Source of the DNA: Linum tenue
Lineage: Eukaryota > Streptophyta > Magnoliopsida > Malpighiales > Linaceae
Direction: 5' to 3'
NCBI GenBank assembly: GCA_946122785.1
Contig: CAMGYJ010000008.1
Coordinates: 1,341,912-1,405,911 of the forward strand
Length of the DNA stretch: 64,000 nt
In this document: piece after piece, positions 53,843-63,870 of the stretch
Layout of the letters: the number at the start of each line of letters is the position of its first letter
Position numbering within the stretch: position 1 is the stretch's first letter
Made by a program: the position numbers and the translations under genes
The notes under the pieces: model-generated
Seen by the model: the letters and a program-made list of their open reading frames with translations, nothing else
What the model was told of the DNA's origin: nothing
Database searches by the model: none

Positions 53843-55264
53843 TAATAAAAATAAATATTAATTTGTTAGAAAGAATATGTCACTAACATAGTTATATGAA
53901 AAATTAAATAAATGATCACGTCATTTTATTTTTTCAATTATACTTGCATGACCCTTTAACCATTCTACAAAAGTAGCATTATGTAGTTTTTCAAAATACA
54001 GTTGAGAGATGCCCCGTCGCCGATCTTTATTTTGAGATTCCCTTTTGATAGCATCACAATGATCCCTAGAAGTTAAGAAACAAAAAAAAAAATCATTACA
54101 TTGCTTGAGTTATTACTAAAATTATTTAATTGGTATAAATGGAAAATGAAACAATGCAGTTAAAAGCGCGATTCTACATAGAAGCGGAAAATGGGTATAA
54201 TCGTAAAACGTAGAATCAAAGCGTAAGTTTTTGACGCACCCTCTAAAATAGCTAAAATATGTTAAGTACAACATATAGTATGTAAAATGTGAGTCTGTAG
54301 ACTTTAGATAAGTGAATAACTACATGAAATTCATAACTAAAATATAATATCTAACACATAAACTAATTTGTGTTGACTCAAAAGTAGAGAAAACTTATAA
54401 CATCTTAATAATAAGCTCATAAACGTAGATCGTAACCCGTAAACGAGCTTGAGAATCCAAATTCTCATAAGCTGGTTTGAGTTTACATAATTACGTACGA
54501 TCAATTATCCATAAACTTTTATCATAACCCAGGTAAGAGCCACAGGTGAAGATTAAGGGAGAAGACTGATAGAAGGTCAGCGGCTCTTGAGAATACCATT
54601 AGGTGTCTTTTCAACCTAATATGAAGCCCCTATCTCGACACTAGTTGTAGAACGAGTGATGAATCATGTTTTCCTTTTTTTACTTTTTGCTGATATGTCT
54701 CCAAAATTACATCATTTTGGGCCAATCAGCACATTTTTATGAGATGATCAAAATCGTATAAAAACGCTTCAGAATCGCGATTTTACCAATTTTAAGCAAT
54801 TTTACCGATGTTTTTACCAGTTTTTTTTTACTAAGCGAATTTAGGTAGAAACTGAAACTTTTTGGTGGCCTGGATACGTAAACCGTAAGTTTTTACGTTT
54901 TAATGCGCGATTTTGACTGCACTGAATGAAACGAATAAGAACTTACTAACAAAATGAAATCATTATATCACAATTATATAAGACATAGGGGTGAGCCTGG
55001 ACCAATGTCTTATCATCAAGTTTGAGATCTTGTACCCCCAATTGGACGTCCGGGAAGAATTAGGCAAGGAACATCATGCATCAGTGTTAAATCTTCATCA
55101 ACTGTAAGACATCGTTATTCCTCGCAACTCGATTAAATCTTGTCTCTAGTCTCTACACCTTCAAAGTATCTAGAAAAAAATGTAATACATTCATTTGCGA
55201 TGTCCCACTCAGCAAATGAGCTTTCCGGACGAGCTTTATTTTTCACGTTAAACTTAAGTGTCAT
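53843..55264 (-). pseudogene. CACTA 2, DUF4218 C-terminal part and linker (second copy of the linker)
   Basis: From 55264 leftward: LMTLKFNVKNKARPESSFAE, WDIANECITFFSRYFEGVET (DUF4218), then after frame changes LDDKTLVQAHPYVLYNCD (about 55010-54950), then RRRGISQLDFEKLHN-type text (54020-53960). The part 53843-55110 is a second copy of 43551-45058 (and 46745-47230), without the MULE and without the copia LTR. It is interrupted by the hAT element 54153-54924. Coding is decayed throughout. Confidence 0.8.
54153..54924. mobile_element. hAT-type MITE, TSD AATGAAAC; empty sites at 44877 and 47043
   Basis: Repeats AATGAAAC (54145-54152 and 54925-54932) flank 772 bp. Ends: AATGCAGTTAAAAGCGCG and, reverse-complemented, CAGTGCAGTCAAAATCGCGC. 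The two other copies of this CACTA segment read GAAAATGAAACGAATAATAA without interruption, showing the pre-insertion state. The interior is AT-rich and repeats GTAAAAACG/CGTTTTTAC-like motifs. Non-coding. Confidence 0.85.
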
Positions 55265-55269
55265 CAACT

Positions 55270-55650
55270 TGTAAGCCCAATTCCCGTATGTGACTAGGGA
55301 ATAATTGTGGCCCAAGTGTAATTATCCTTTAATGGTTTAATATATAAGGTCAATCCTATATTGATTAGGTTAACGATAGGTAAATTCCTAATATACCCTG
55401 ATGGTGGGTCTATATAAAGAAGCTCTAGGATTGGTCCTCTCTCAACCCATTACGTAGAATTTCTTAGCCATCACAGAAATCTCTAAACCTAAAACCTAAA
55501 GGGGTCAAGAGGGAGAAACTCAATTCCGGTGATTACTACTCCAGCGCCGCCGCCGCTCTCGTCATGGATCGAGGTAGGTTTACCCGATCTATTATCGATT
55601 CATGAAATCATCTAATTCTAAGATCCATGCTATTATGATTTATGTTTACA
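55270..55650 (+). repeat. 5' LTR of copia C
   Basis: Starts TGTAAGCCCAATTCCC and ends ATGTTTACA. Identical to the 3' LTR at 374 of 381 positions (five transitions, two transversions by direct comparison). Confidence 0.95.
55411..55418 (+). promoter_or_regulatory. TATA box of the copia C LTR promoter
   Basis: TATATAAA in the LTR, preceded by GGTGGGTC, at a position suitable for starting element RNA within the LTR about 30 bp downstream. The 3' LTR has the same at 61100-61107. Confidence 0.6.
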
Positions 55651-55652
55651 TG

Positions 55653-55665
55653 TGGTATCAGAGAC
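55653..55665 (+). other. Primer-binding site of copia C
   Basis: TGGTATCAGAGAC lies two bases after the 5' LTR and fits initiator tRNA-Met. Confidence 0.85.
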
Positions 55666-56480
55666 TTAGGTGATGATTTTCGCTTTACGTATTTTATTTC
55701 CGCTGCATCTGTGCGCCGAGCTCTGCGTATGAGAGCCATTTGCTTCGGCTGTAGAGTTTCAATTATGCTTGTCGAATTTCAATCTTCCTTTGTTAGGGTT
55801 TCTATTCGGCTGTAGGGTTTCTATTATCGCCATTCTTGCTTTGTCGTTTATGTGGGTGCAATTATGCATGTCAAATTCCATCAGTTGAAACAGGTCTTGC
55901 GCACAGTTCTTGTGATTATTGGCTTGATGGTCATTATATATATTTAATCAGTAGATTTGATGATTGATCAGTTAAGTAATTATTATAATAATTATGTTAT
56001 GATTAATTTGTTGATCAGTTGCTTTGACTTGAGTTAAATTATATTTTTGATATCTATGTTATGATTAATTTGTTAGTCACCAAAGTGGCCAAATTAGAAG
56101 GTTTATATATATCAAGTTGAATCAAGTTCAACTACTAATGTTTATGTGATGCTTTAAAGTTGAAGTTCGTGATTATAAAATATTTTCGAATCGCCCAAAG
56201 GTTGATTGCTCGTTTTATAATTCATGAACATTATTGTGGTAAATTGATGTGCTTGGTTAGATATATTTAGTATATCCAAAGATTGCAAGTATATCTAATT
56301 TGAGTATGTCTATCACCAATTATATGATTATTTTGAGCATCAATTACGATTATTTATCGCATATATATTGTTGTTTTGCCCAAAGGTAGCACCAATATAT
56401 GTTTTATGTTTATGCTTACGAATCTGTATTATAGTTTATGCTTATTACCCAAAGCATTAATATGTGAGTACATGTTGTAT

Positions 56481-57422
56481 ATGTTTGCAGCATCTGTTCC
56501 TGTTTCTCTTCATTCGCAAGCCACGTCTGTTGTTAAGTTTAATGGCCTCAACTTCTCTTAATGGGCTGAACAGGTTCAGTTTCACCTCGGTGTTCTGGAT
56601 CTTGATTTGGCACTCTTAAGTGAGAAACCTGCCGCTCTTACTGATGCTAGCAGTGCTGAGGAAAAGTCTTTCCATAAAGCTTGGGAAAGATCTAACAGAC
56701 TAAGCCTAATGTTTATGCGAATGACTGTAGCAAACAACATTAAGTCAACTTTCAATGATACTGAAAGTGCTAAGGAATTTATGAATTTCGTGAAAGAAAG
56801 CTCTCAATCTGAGTCTGCTGATAAGTCGCTTGCTGGGACACTGATGGGCACGCTGACCACCATGAAGTTTGATGGTTCTCGTACCATGCATGAGCATATC
56901 GTCGAAATGACGAACACTGCAGCAAGACTAAAGACCATGGGAATGAAAGTGAATGAAAATTTCCTAGTAACTTTCATCCTTAATTCCTTACCTCCAGAGT
57001 ATGGCACATTCCATGTGCATTACAATACTCTAAAGGATAAATGGAATGTGCATGAGTTACAAAGCATGCTCATTCAAGAGGAAGCAAGGCTTAAAAAACC
57101 AGGAAATCATTCTGCCAATCTTGTTGGTCATAAAGGAGCTGGAAAGAAGCCATGGAACAAGAATGGGAAGGGCAATGAAGGACTATCAAAGCTTAATGAG
57201 TCATCTGCCAAAATCCACAAGAAGGAACCAAGTAAGGATATATGCCGCTTCTGTAAGAAAGCCGGACATTATCAGAAAGATTGCTTGAAAAGAAAGGCAT
57301 GGTTCGAAAGAAAGGGTAAGCCTAGTGCTTCAGTATGTTTCGAATCAAATTTAACTGAGGTTCCTTATAATACTTGGTGGGTTGACACTGGTTGTACCAT
57401 TCATGTTTCCAAAACGATGTAG
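56481..57422 (+). pseudogene. gag: Copia C gag and start of protease, two stops
   Basis: The likely start is ATG 56481 (MFAASVPVSLHSQATSVVKF). A TAA at 56559-56561 replaces the residue before WAEQVQFHLGVLDLDLALLS. The rest is open: KSFHKAWERSNRLSLMFMRM, NTAARLKTMGMKVNENFLV and FILNSLPPEYGTF (gag core). The zinc knuckle CRFCKKAGHYQKDC lies near 57240-57285, and the protease begins at WWVDTGCTIHVSKTM, where DTG-C replaces the usual D(S/T)GA. TAG at 57420-57422 ends the frame (Q codon expected). The leader 55666-56480 between primer site and gag has no other gene. Confidence 0.9.
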
Positions 57423-58860
57423 GGATTCCTTACAACCCAAACCATAAGGCAAAATGAGAAGTTCATCTATATGGGAAACCGAGCCAAAGTTCCAGTTGAA
57501 GCTATTGGGACTTATCGTTTGGTTTTAGATACTGGTCATCATTTGGACCTTGTCAATACCCTTTATGCTCCTTCTATTTCTCGTAATTTGGTTTCGGTGT
57601 CTCAACTAGATAAGACTGGGTATTTTTGGAACATTGGAAATGGTTCTATTAGTTTGTTCAAACTGAATGTTTTATTGGGTTCTGGTACCCTTGTTGATGG
57701 TTTGTACAAACTAAAGCTTGATACCCTATTCGCTGAGACTCTCTTAACCTTGCATCATAATGTTGGTATTAAACGTGGTTTGTTTGATGAATCCTCTGCT
57801 TACTTGTGGCATAAACGGTTGGGTCACATATCCAAAGAAAGAATGGAAAGGTTAGTAAAGAATGAAATCCTTCCTCATTTCGATTTTACTGACCTTGGAA
57901 TTTGTGTTGAGTGTATTAAAGGAAAACACACAAAACACACACTTAAGAAAGCAGCCACAAGAAGCTCACAGCTCCTTGAAATTATACACATTGATATTTG
58001 TGGGCCTTTGATGTTCCATCACTTGGTGGAGAAAAGTATTTCATTACCTTTATCGATGATTTTTCACGTTATGCATATATATATTTGCTGCATGAAAAAT
58101 CTCAGTCGGTAGATACCCTTGAGGTGTTTATCAATGAAGTTGAGAGGCAATTAGAAAGAAAGGTGAAAATTGTCAGATCTGATAGAGGTGGAGAATCTTA
58201 TGGAAAATATGATGAAAGTGGACAGTGCCCTGGTCCATTTGCTAAGTTCCTAGAAAGACGTGGTATTTGTGCTCAATACACTATGCCAGGAACACCGCAA
58301 CAAAATGGTGTTGCAGAAAGGCGGAATCGTACTTTAATGGATATGGTTAGGAGCATGTTAAGCAACTCATCTTTACCCAAATCATTGTGGATGCACGCTT
58401 TAAGGACCGTTGTGTATTTGTTAAACAGGGTTCCTAGTAAAGCAGTTCCTAAGACACCTTTTGAACTGTGGACGGGAAGGAAACCCAGTTTAAGGCACCT
58501 GCATGTTTGGGGTTGCCCAGCGGAAGTGAGAATATATAATCCACATGAAAAGAAACTGGACTCACGAACAATCAGTGGTTTCTTCATTGGTTATCCAAAA
58601 AAATCTAAGGGGTATCGATTTGATTGCCCAAACCATAGTACAAGAATTGTTGAAACTGGAAATGCTAGGTTCATTGAGAATGGTGAAGTTAGTGGGAGCT
58701 TAGAGCCACGGAATGTGGAAATTCAAGAAGTTAGAGTGCAAGTATCCTTGCCTCTACCCTCTTCTCAATTTGTTGCTCCTGCACATGTTGAGCATGATAA
58801 CGATTTTGCAGGAACAACAAATGAACGGTCAAGCACCACCTAATATTGCTATTGAGAATG
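57423..58860 (+). pseudogene. pol: Copia C protease remainder and integrase, frameshifted
   Basis: After the TAG the same frame continues (GFLTTQTIRQNEKFIYMGNR, LYAPSISRNLVSVSQLDKTG), then the GAG-pre-integrase LWHKRLGHISKERMERLV and CVECIKGKHTKHTLKKA, then IIHIDICGP. Near 57995-58010 bases are lost and the integrase resumes in another frame: [31 protein letters not shown] and [20 protein letters not shown]. All three catalytic acids (D, D, E) are present. [18 protein letters not shown] follows, then a second frame change near 58800-58840. Confidence 0.9.
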
Positions 58861-60094
58861 AACCTAACATAGATGAACCACAAGAAATCGCATTAAGAAG
58901 GTCTACAAGAAATCGAAGGCCTGCAATTTCTGATGATTATGAGGTTTATCTTCACGAGTTAGAATCTGATTTAGGACTCTATCATGATCCAGTTTCATTT
59001 TCACAAGCCATGGAAAGTGAGCATTCTGATAAATGGTTAGCTGCCGCGAAAGAAGAGATGAAATCTATGTATAAAAATGAAGTTTGGGACCTTGTTGATT
59101 TGCCTGAAGGTTGTAAAAGAGTTGGTAATGGATGGGTCTGGAAGACCAAACACGACTCTAATGGCAATATCGAAAGACACAGGGCCAGACTTGTTGCCAA
59201 AGGTTTCACTCAGAAAAGTGGTGTTGACTATAAAGAGACATTTTCACCCGTCTCTAAGAAAGACTCCTTAAGGATTGTCATGGAAAAGGTAGCTCATTAT
59301 AATCTAGAGCTCCATCAGATGGATGTGAAAACGCCTTTCTGAATGGGAATTTAGATGAAGCAGTCTATATGGATTAACCTGAAGGTTTTGTGGTTGAGGG
59401 AAAAGAACATATGGTGTGTAAATTAAAGAAGTCAATATACGGACTTAAACAAGCTTCCCGACAATGATATATTAAGTTCAATGATACCATTACATCTTTT
59501 GGATTTAAGGAGAACATCGTCGATCGATGTATATATCTGAAGATTAGTGGGAGTAAGTTTATAATTTTAGTTCTGTATGTTGACGATATCTTGCTTGCTA
59601 CTAATGATCTTGGTTTATTACATCAAACCAAGGAGTTTCTCTCTAAGAACTTTGAAATGAAGGATTTGGGTGAGGCATCCTATGTGATTGGAATAGAAAT
59701 ATTTCGTGATAGATCACAAGGACTGTTGGGATTGTCTCAGAAATCATACATTAACCGGATCCTTGAGAGATACAACATTGCTGAATGCTCTGCAAATGTC
59801 GCTCCAATTCAGAAGGGCGATAAATTTAGTCTCAAACAATGTCCAAAGAATGAATTGGAACGCAAGCAAATGGAACACATTCCTTATGAATCTATTGTTG
59901 GAAGTTTGAATTATGCACAAACTTGTACCAGACCAGACATCAGTTTTGCTGTCGGAATGCTGGGCAGGTATCAAAGTAATCCTGGAGTAGATCATTGGAA
60001 AGCTGCAAAGAAGGTACTAAGGTATCTGCAAGGAACAAAAGACCACATGTTCACCTTTAGGAGATCTGATCACCTTGAGGTTATTGGATATTGA
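58861..60094 (+). pseudogene. pol: Copia C reverse transcriptase, several stops
   Basis: Frame to 59342: RRSTRNRRPAISDDYEVYL, DKWLAAAKEEMKSMYKNEVW, HRARLVAKGFTQKSGVDYKE, TFSPVSKKDSLRIVM and LHQMDVKT. A one-base loss near 59333 breaks FLNGN. TAA at 59375-59377 and TGA at 59465-59467 interrupt YMD-PEGF and SRQ-YIKF. The catalytic YVDD is at 59576-59587, and EMKDLGEASYVIGIEIFRD and QTCTRPDISFAVGMLGRYQS follow to TGA at 60092-60094. The motifs are well preserved around the breaks. Confidence 0.9.
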
Positions 60095-60547
60095 GATTCA
60101 GATTATGCTGGATGTGTAGACACTAGGAAGTCTACTTTTGGCTATTTGTTCCTTCTAGCTGGAGGGGCAATTTCATGGAAGAGTGCGAAGCAGTCTGTTA
60201 TTGTCACATCCACTATGGAAGCTGAATTCATAGCTTGTTATGAAGCTACGAATCATGGTTTATGGCTACGGAGTTTTATTTCTGGACTTGGAATTGTCGA
60301 CACTATTGCCAAGCCGCTGAAAATTTACTGTGATAATTCCGCAGTGGTATTCTTCTCTAAGAATGACAAGTATTCGAAGGGTGCTAAGCATATGGAGGTG
60401 AAATACTTTGTCGTTAAGGAAGAAGTTCAGAAACAAAGGGTGTCGATCGAGCATATTAGCACACAGCTTATGATTGCTGATCCATTAACAAAAGAATTGC
60501 CTCCTAAGACATTTACTGAACATGTCGAAAGGATGGGGATTATATGA
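60095..60547 (+). pseudogene. pol: Copia C RNase H
   Basis: After the TGA the same frame runs DSDYAGCVDTRKSTFGYLFL, AGGAISWKSAKQSVIVTSTM, EAEFIACYEATNHGLWL, IYCDNSAVVFFSKNDKYSKG and KHMEVKYFVVKEEV. It ends with ADPLTKELPPKTFTEHVERM at a normal C-terminus and stop (60547). The RNase H acidic residues (DSDYAG, MEAEF, CDNSA) remain. The region 60548-60947 is untranslated and ends in the purine tract. Confidence 0.9.
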
Positions 60548-60947
60548 CGTCATGACTAAAGTTATTTTATGTTTCATGGATTGACACTTTGAGCTCATTT
60601 ATTTTGTTTCTGAAATAAAGTTATGAATCTTGTTTTATTTATTATGATCAGTATATATACATTATGCATTATGTGAACAGAACAAGATTTTTGTCTTTAC
60701 TGAAGACATTATTGTTGGACCATCATGACTACCTTGTTATGTGTCGTATTGAGCATGAGACTGGTTTTGTGGTACATGGAAGGGACTATGTCGATAAATT
60801 GATATAGAACCGCCATGATCCTAATCTAGCTTTCATACTTGATTATGACTTTATGGTGAACCAAATATTATGGATTTATATTATGATGTGTACACTTATG
60901 TATATTATTATTTATTAGATCTTGTGATATATAATGACACATGGACC

Positions 60948-60958
60948 AAGTGGGAGAA
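60948..60958 (+). other. Polypurine tract of copia C
   Basis: AAGTGGGAGAA immediately before the 3' LTR primes plus-strand DNA. Confidence 0.85.
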
Positions 60959-61339
60959 TGTAAGCCCAATTCCCGTATGTGACTAGGGAATAATTGTGGC
61001 TCAAGTGTAATTATCATTTAATGGTTTAATATATAAGGTAAATCCTATATTGATTAGGTTAATGATAGGTAAATTCCTAATATACCCTGATGGTGGGTCT
61101 ATATAAAGAAGCTCTAGGATTGGTCCTCTCTCAACCCATTACGTAGAATTTCTTAGCCATCACAGAAATCTCTAAACCTAAAACCTAAAGGGGTCAAGAG
61201 GGAGAAACTCAATTCCGGTGATTACTACTCCAGCGCCGCCGCCGCTCTCGTCATGGATCGAGGTAGGTTTACCCGATCTATTATTGATTCGTGGAATCAT
61301 CTAATTCTAAGATCCATGCTATTATGATTTATGTTTACA
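60959..61339 (+). repeat. 3' LTR of copia C
   Basis: 381 bp, same boundaries as the 5' LTR, followed by the target duplication CAACT. Confidence 0.95.
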
Positions 61340-61379
61340 CAACTACCTACGATATAAATATGTTCTGATTACTTTAGAG

Positions 61380-61799
61380 GAGCAAAAATAAATGACCAAT
61401 ATATTTATACCATACAAAAGAGCTATTAAAGCTCAAAGCATCATCAAATAAAACAAGTACCCGTAGCTTCTCAAGGAACAACAAAATAGACGGCAACAGC
61501 AGGCATGATGGGAGTTGGGAAAAGCATTAAACCATCTATCTTCATTTTCTTATGAATGGCAATATCAATATATATGAAGTTGAAGTAAGTTTACTGTTGC
61601 ATAAAAACTGATTTTTTGATATCCAAATTTAACTAAATCACAACTTAATCACTATAATGTATATTTTGCATTTTGATACGTCAAATTTAATTTTAATGTA
61701 AATTCATTGAACAATTAAATTATGGTATCTACATTTTATAAGAATTTTGTACCTACAATTTTTTATATTTACATATTGGTTCAATCTTTCGATTTCACT
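61380..61799. other. No gene recognised
   Basis: The first bases after 61345 probably continue CACTA DUF4218 (decayed). From about 61610 the text shares GGTACCTA/GATATC-type blocks with the repeat family of 17087 and 28379. Confidence 0.35.
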
Positions 61800-62179
61800 T
61801 GAATCCATGATATCCATACCCAACTCATACACATTAAGATTATGGAAGTAAATATCCATACCCTACCCAAACCCTTCTACAAACTTCCAAACTCACATAA
61901 ACGTCATTCATACCCTACCCATAATCAATCAATGGGTCACTTGGGTTTAGATATATATCATTTACTAGCCAAAATTTTCAAAATTTTCAAAATTGGATGT
62001 TGACCTCTATATATCTATTCTCAGTCAAGATCATATTATCAAGTCAATATTACTAACAAACTTGCTAAAAAAATTAGGTTTAGATGACTAATAATACTAA
62101 CAATACACCATAACGGGCAACATAATACATGCCAATAGGCCATCTCCGGCCCGCGACAAGACGCGGCATCACCACCTAG
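61800..62179 (+). mobile_element. Helitron 3' portion, terminus at 62179
   Basis: Ends in ACCACCTAG followed by T (62180). A perfect hairpin CCGCG-ACAAGA-CGCGG (62151-62166) lies 9 nt before CTAG. The 380 bp are colinear with the inverted copy at 15781-16160, including AATTTTGAAAATTTT.GGCTAG blocks. The 5' end is unresolved and could extend left past 61600. Non-coding. Confidence 0.72.
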
Positions 62180-62569
62180 TATTTATTAATAAAACAAATT
62201 ACGACATCGAAGAGAAATACATGGGAAAAAGATGGGAATGAAAGAAAATGAGGCAACCACCACTCTCCCTGATACAGGTGCCTCAACCAACATTAAAAAG
62301 ACACAACCCAACCCCATCAACTTATATAATAACCAAAAGTTGTCCCCGCATGAAGATAAAAAGCATTAAAACAACACTGCTTTATAAGAAATCCACACAC
62401 AATAGGAAAATTCACATATAAGAGTAACCCCTGCATAATCCAGTGGGTAAAAAAAATGACAGACAACACTATTGTGGAGTCATTGCTAACAAACTAAAAA
62501 ACTCACGCAATCGAACCTAAAGCATTCATATATGGCACTAGTTATCTTACGATAGGACCTGTAATGTAC
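62180..62569. other. No gene recognised
   Basis: AT-rich DNA between the Helitron end and the CACTA coding fragment. Probably CACTA intron or linker, but no motif is readable. Confidence 0.35.
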
Positions 62570-62952
62570 TGACCCTGCTAATTTAGCAAGATGACTCACT
62601 AAATGCACCATAACTGTGAAAAACGAGGGAGGGAAGATCATTTCCATATTACAGAGCGTCCTGATGATTTGACACTCTAATTCTTCAGGATAATCGACTT
62701 TGAAGACCTTTGAGCATATTCCTTTAAAATATGTACATAGGTCAATGATCGTTTTACTCTCCTTTTTCAGGCAAGCATTCTCTTATAGCTATCGAAAGCA
62801 AATCTTGCATCAAAACATGACAGTCATGGCTCTTTAGCCCAACTAGCTTACGCTCCTTCATGTTCACACATCCTGATATATTAGAGGAATAAACATCTGC
62901 CACCTTAACTGATTTCAGTACACTAAGCATACGTTCTTTCTGAGCATCATGA
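62570..62952 (-). pseudogene. CACTA 2, DUF4218 N-terminal part
   Basis: From 62952 leftward: FFHDAQKERMLSVLKSVKVA, DVYSSNISGCVNMKERKLVG, LKSHDCHVLMQ and DLLSIAIREC, then after frame changes FKGICSKVFKVDYPEEL and MEMIFPPSFFTVMVHLVSHL. This is the same domain as at 201-974 but from a different CACTA lineage. It is the upstream continuation of the DUF4218 fragment at 55133-55264, separated by copia C and the Helitron. Confidence 0.82.
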
Positions 62953-63083
62953 AAGAAAACACATTTACTGCAACGTTATATTCTTCAATGGCACTGCATC
63001 TCCAATCTCCACTTCTATCCACGTGAGGCATAGGTGCACACCAAAGTACCTGAGCCCAGGATCAGTGTCGCTGTTCGAATCGC
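62953..63083 (-). pseudogene. Unknown conserved coding fragment, copy 2 (partner at 42061-42396)
   Basis: The minus-strand reading gives SDTDPGLRYFGVHLCLTWIE and VEIGDAVPLKNITLQ, then a stop. It matches the first 40 or so residues of the copy beside the CACTA terminus at 42402. Nucleotide identity over the 131 bp is about 90% by eye. Confidence 0.55.
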
Positions 63084-63320
63084 GACGTTGTCGCTAATTA
63101 AACAACTGTGTTGTTTTGACTCCACGACATTGTCGGGCTCGCACCTTTGCACAGCAACATCACCAAGCTCGCGACATCATTGAGCTTTGCTACATTGTAA
63201 ATCTCACAACCCCGTTCAGCTCGAGAAGTTGTTGGATCTACGACGTTGTTGAATGCCACTGACCTTGCGGCACCGCTGACCACCGCGATGTTGTTTAGTT
63301 CGCGACATCGTTAACTTCGC
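63084..63320. repeat. Degenerate short repeat on CGACATTGTTGAGCT
   Basis: At least seven variants of CGACRTTGT or CGACATCRTT, often followed by GAGCTCGC-like bases, are spaced about 30-35 bp apart. It is GC-richer than the surroundings. No stable coding frame. Confidence 0.5.
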
Positions 63321-63870
63321 AATGCCGCATTAATTTAATATTTGACCCAAAGTATTTTAGGTGTAAACAATACCCAAAGCTTTGGCGTGACAATAATAGC
63401 CACTTTTGTACAAATACACAAAATATTCTGAATTTGGATGGTTGCACGACACATCTAGCCATTTCCGTTACAAATTTTAACAATGTTAAAAATTTCGTCA
63501 GTTAGATTACCGTCACGCCAACTAGGATGACACCTCAACACACACGTCAACAACAACTGTGAGTCTATGACACGTATACAAAAAAATTCAAGAACCGCCC
63601 CTCTTCCGGTCACCACCGTCCAGTCTTGCTGACCTCGCCGTGGACCTAAGTTTGCCGTCAGCAAGGCCAACAACGAGTTTCAGTTCTTCAACTCCCGATT
63701 GATTCCTTTTGTCGATTGGACCTTGTGATGGTTGGATCTAGAAAATTCCAGAGTTATCTTCTCTCGAGTGGCTAAAGCATCCCGAGTACCAGAGTTACTC
63801 GCTATACTCACTGTCTTACAGTCCTTCCGCCATACTCGTTTTGGTTTTTAACTAATAAGCGATTCAGAGT
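63321..63870. other. No gene recognised
   Basis: Mixed-composition DNA with short frames (minus 63295-63483 and 63455-63673) that match nothing I know. Confidence 0.4.

Larger units (their letters stand above)
55270..61339 (+). mobile_element. Copia C, structurally complete 6070-bp Ty1/copia element, TSD CAACT
   Basis: Two 381-bp LTRs (55270-55650, 60959-61339) differ at 7 positions. The 5-bp target duplication CAACT is perfect (55265-55269, 61340-61344). Primer site TGGTATCAGAGAC at 55653, purine tract AAGTGGGAGAA at 60948-60958. Gag, protease, integrase, RT and RNase H follow in copia order on the plus strand. At least five stop codons and three frame changes break the polyprotein. It is inserted in the DUF4218 coding remnant of CACTA 2. 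With a commonly used plant rate of 1.3e-8 per site per year, 7/381 would mean roughly 0.7 million years. Confidence 0.95.
42402..62952 (-). mobile_element. CACTA element 2, heavily nested and rearranged
   Basis: The left terminus CACTACAACAAAAATGGCC is at 42402, followed by about 350 bp of repeated GCCAC/AACGTC/TGTCG-like subterminal motifs. Minus-strand coding pieces appear in the correct leftward order: DUF4218 start (62952-62570), DUF4218 middle and end (55264-54925), the linker (54145-53843) and DUF4216 (43550-43020). They are separated by inserted elements. The TNP2 catalytic core and the right terminus were not found, so the right limit is only the end of recognisable coding. Duplication of the linker segment inside the element is described in the findings. 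Confidence 0.7.
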
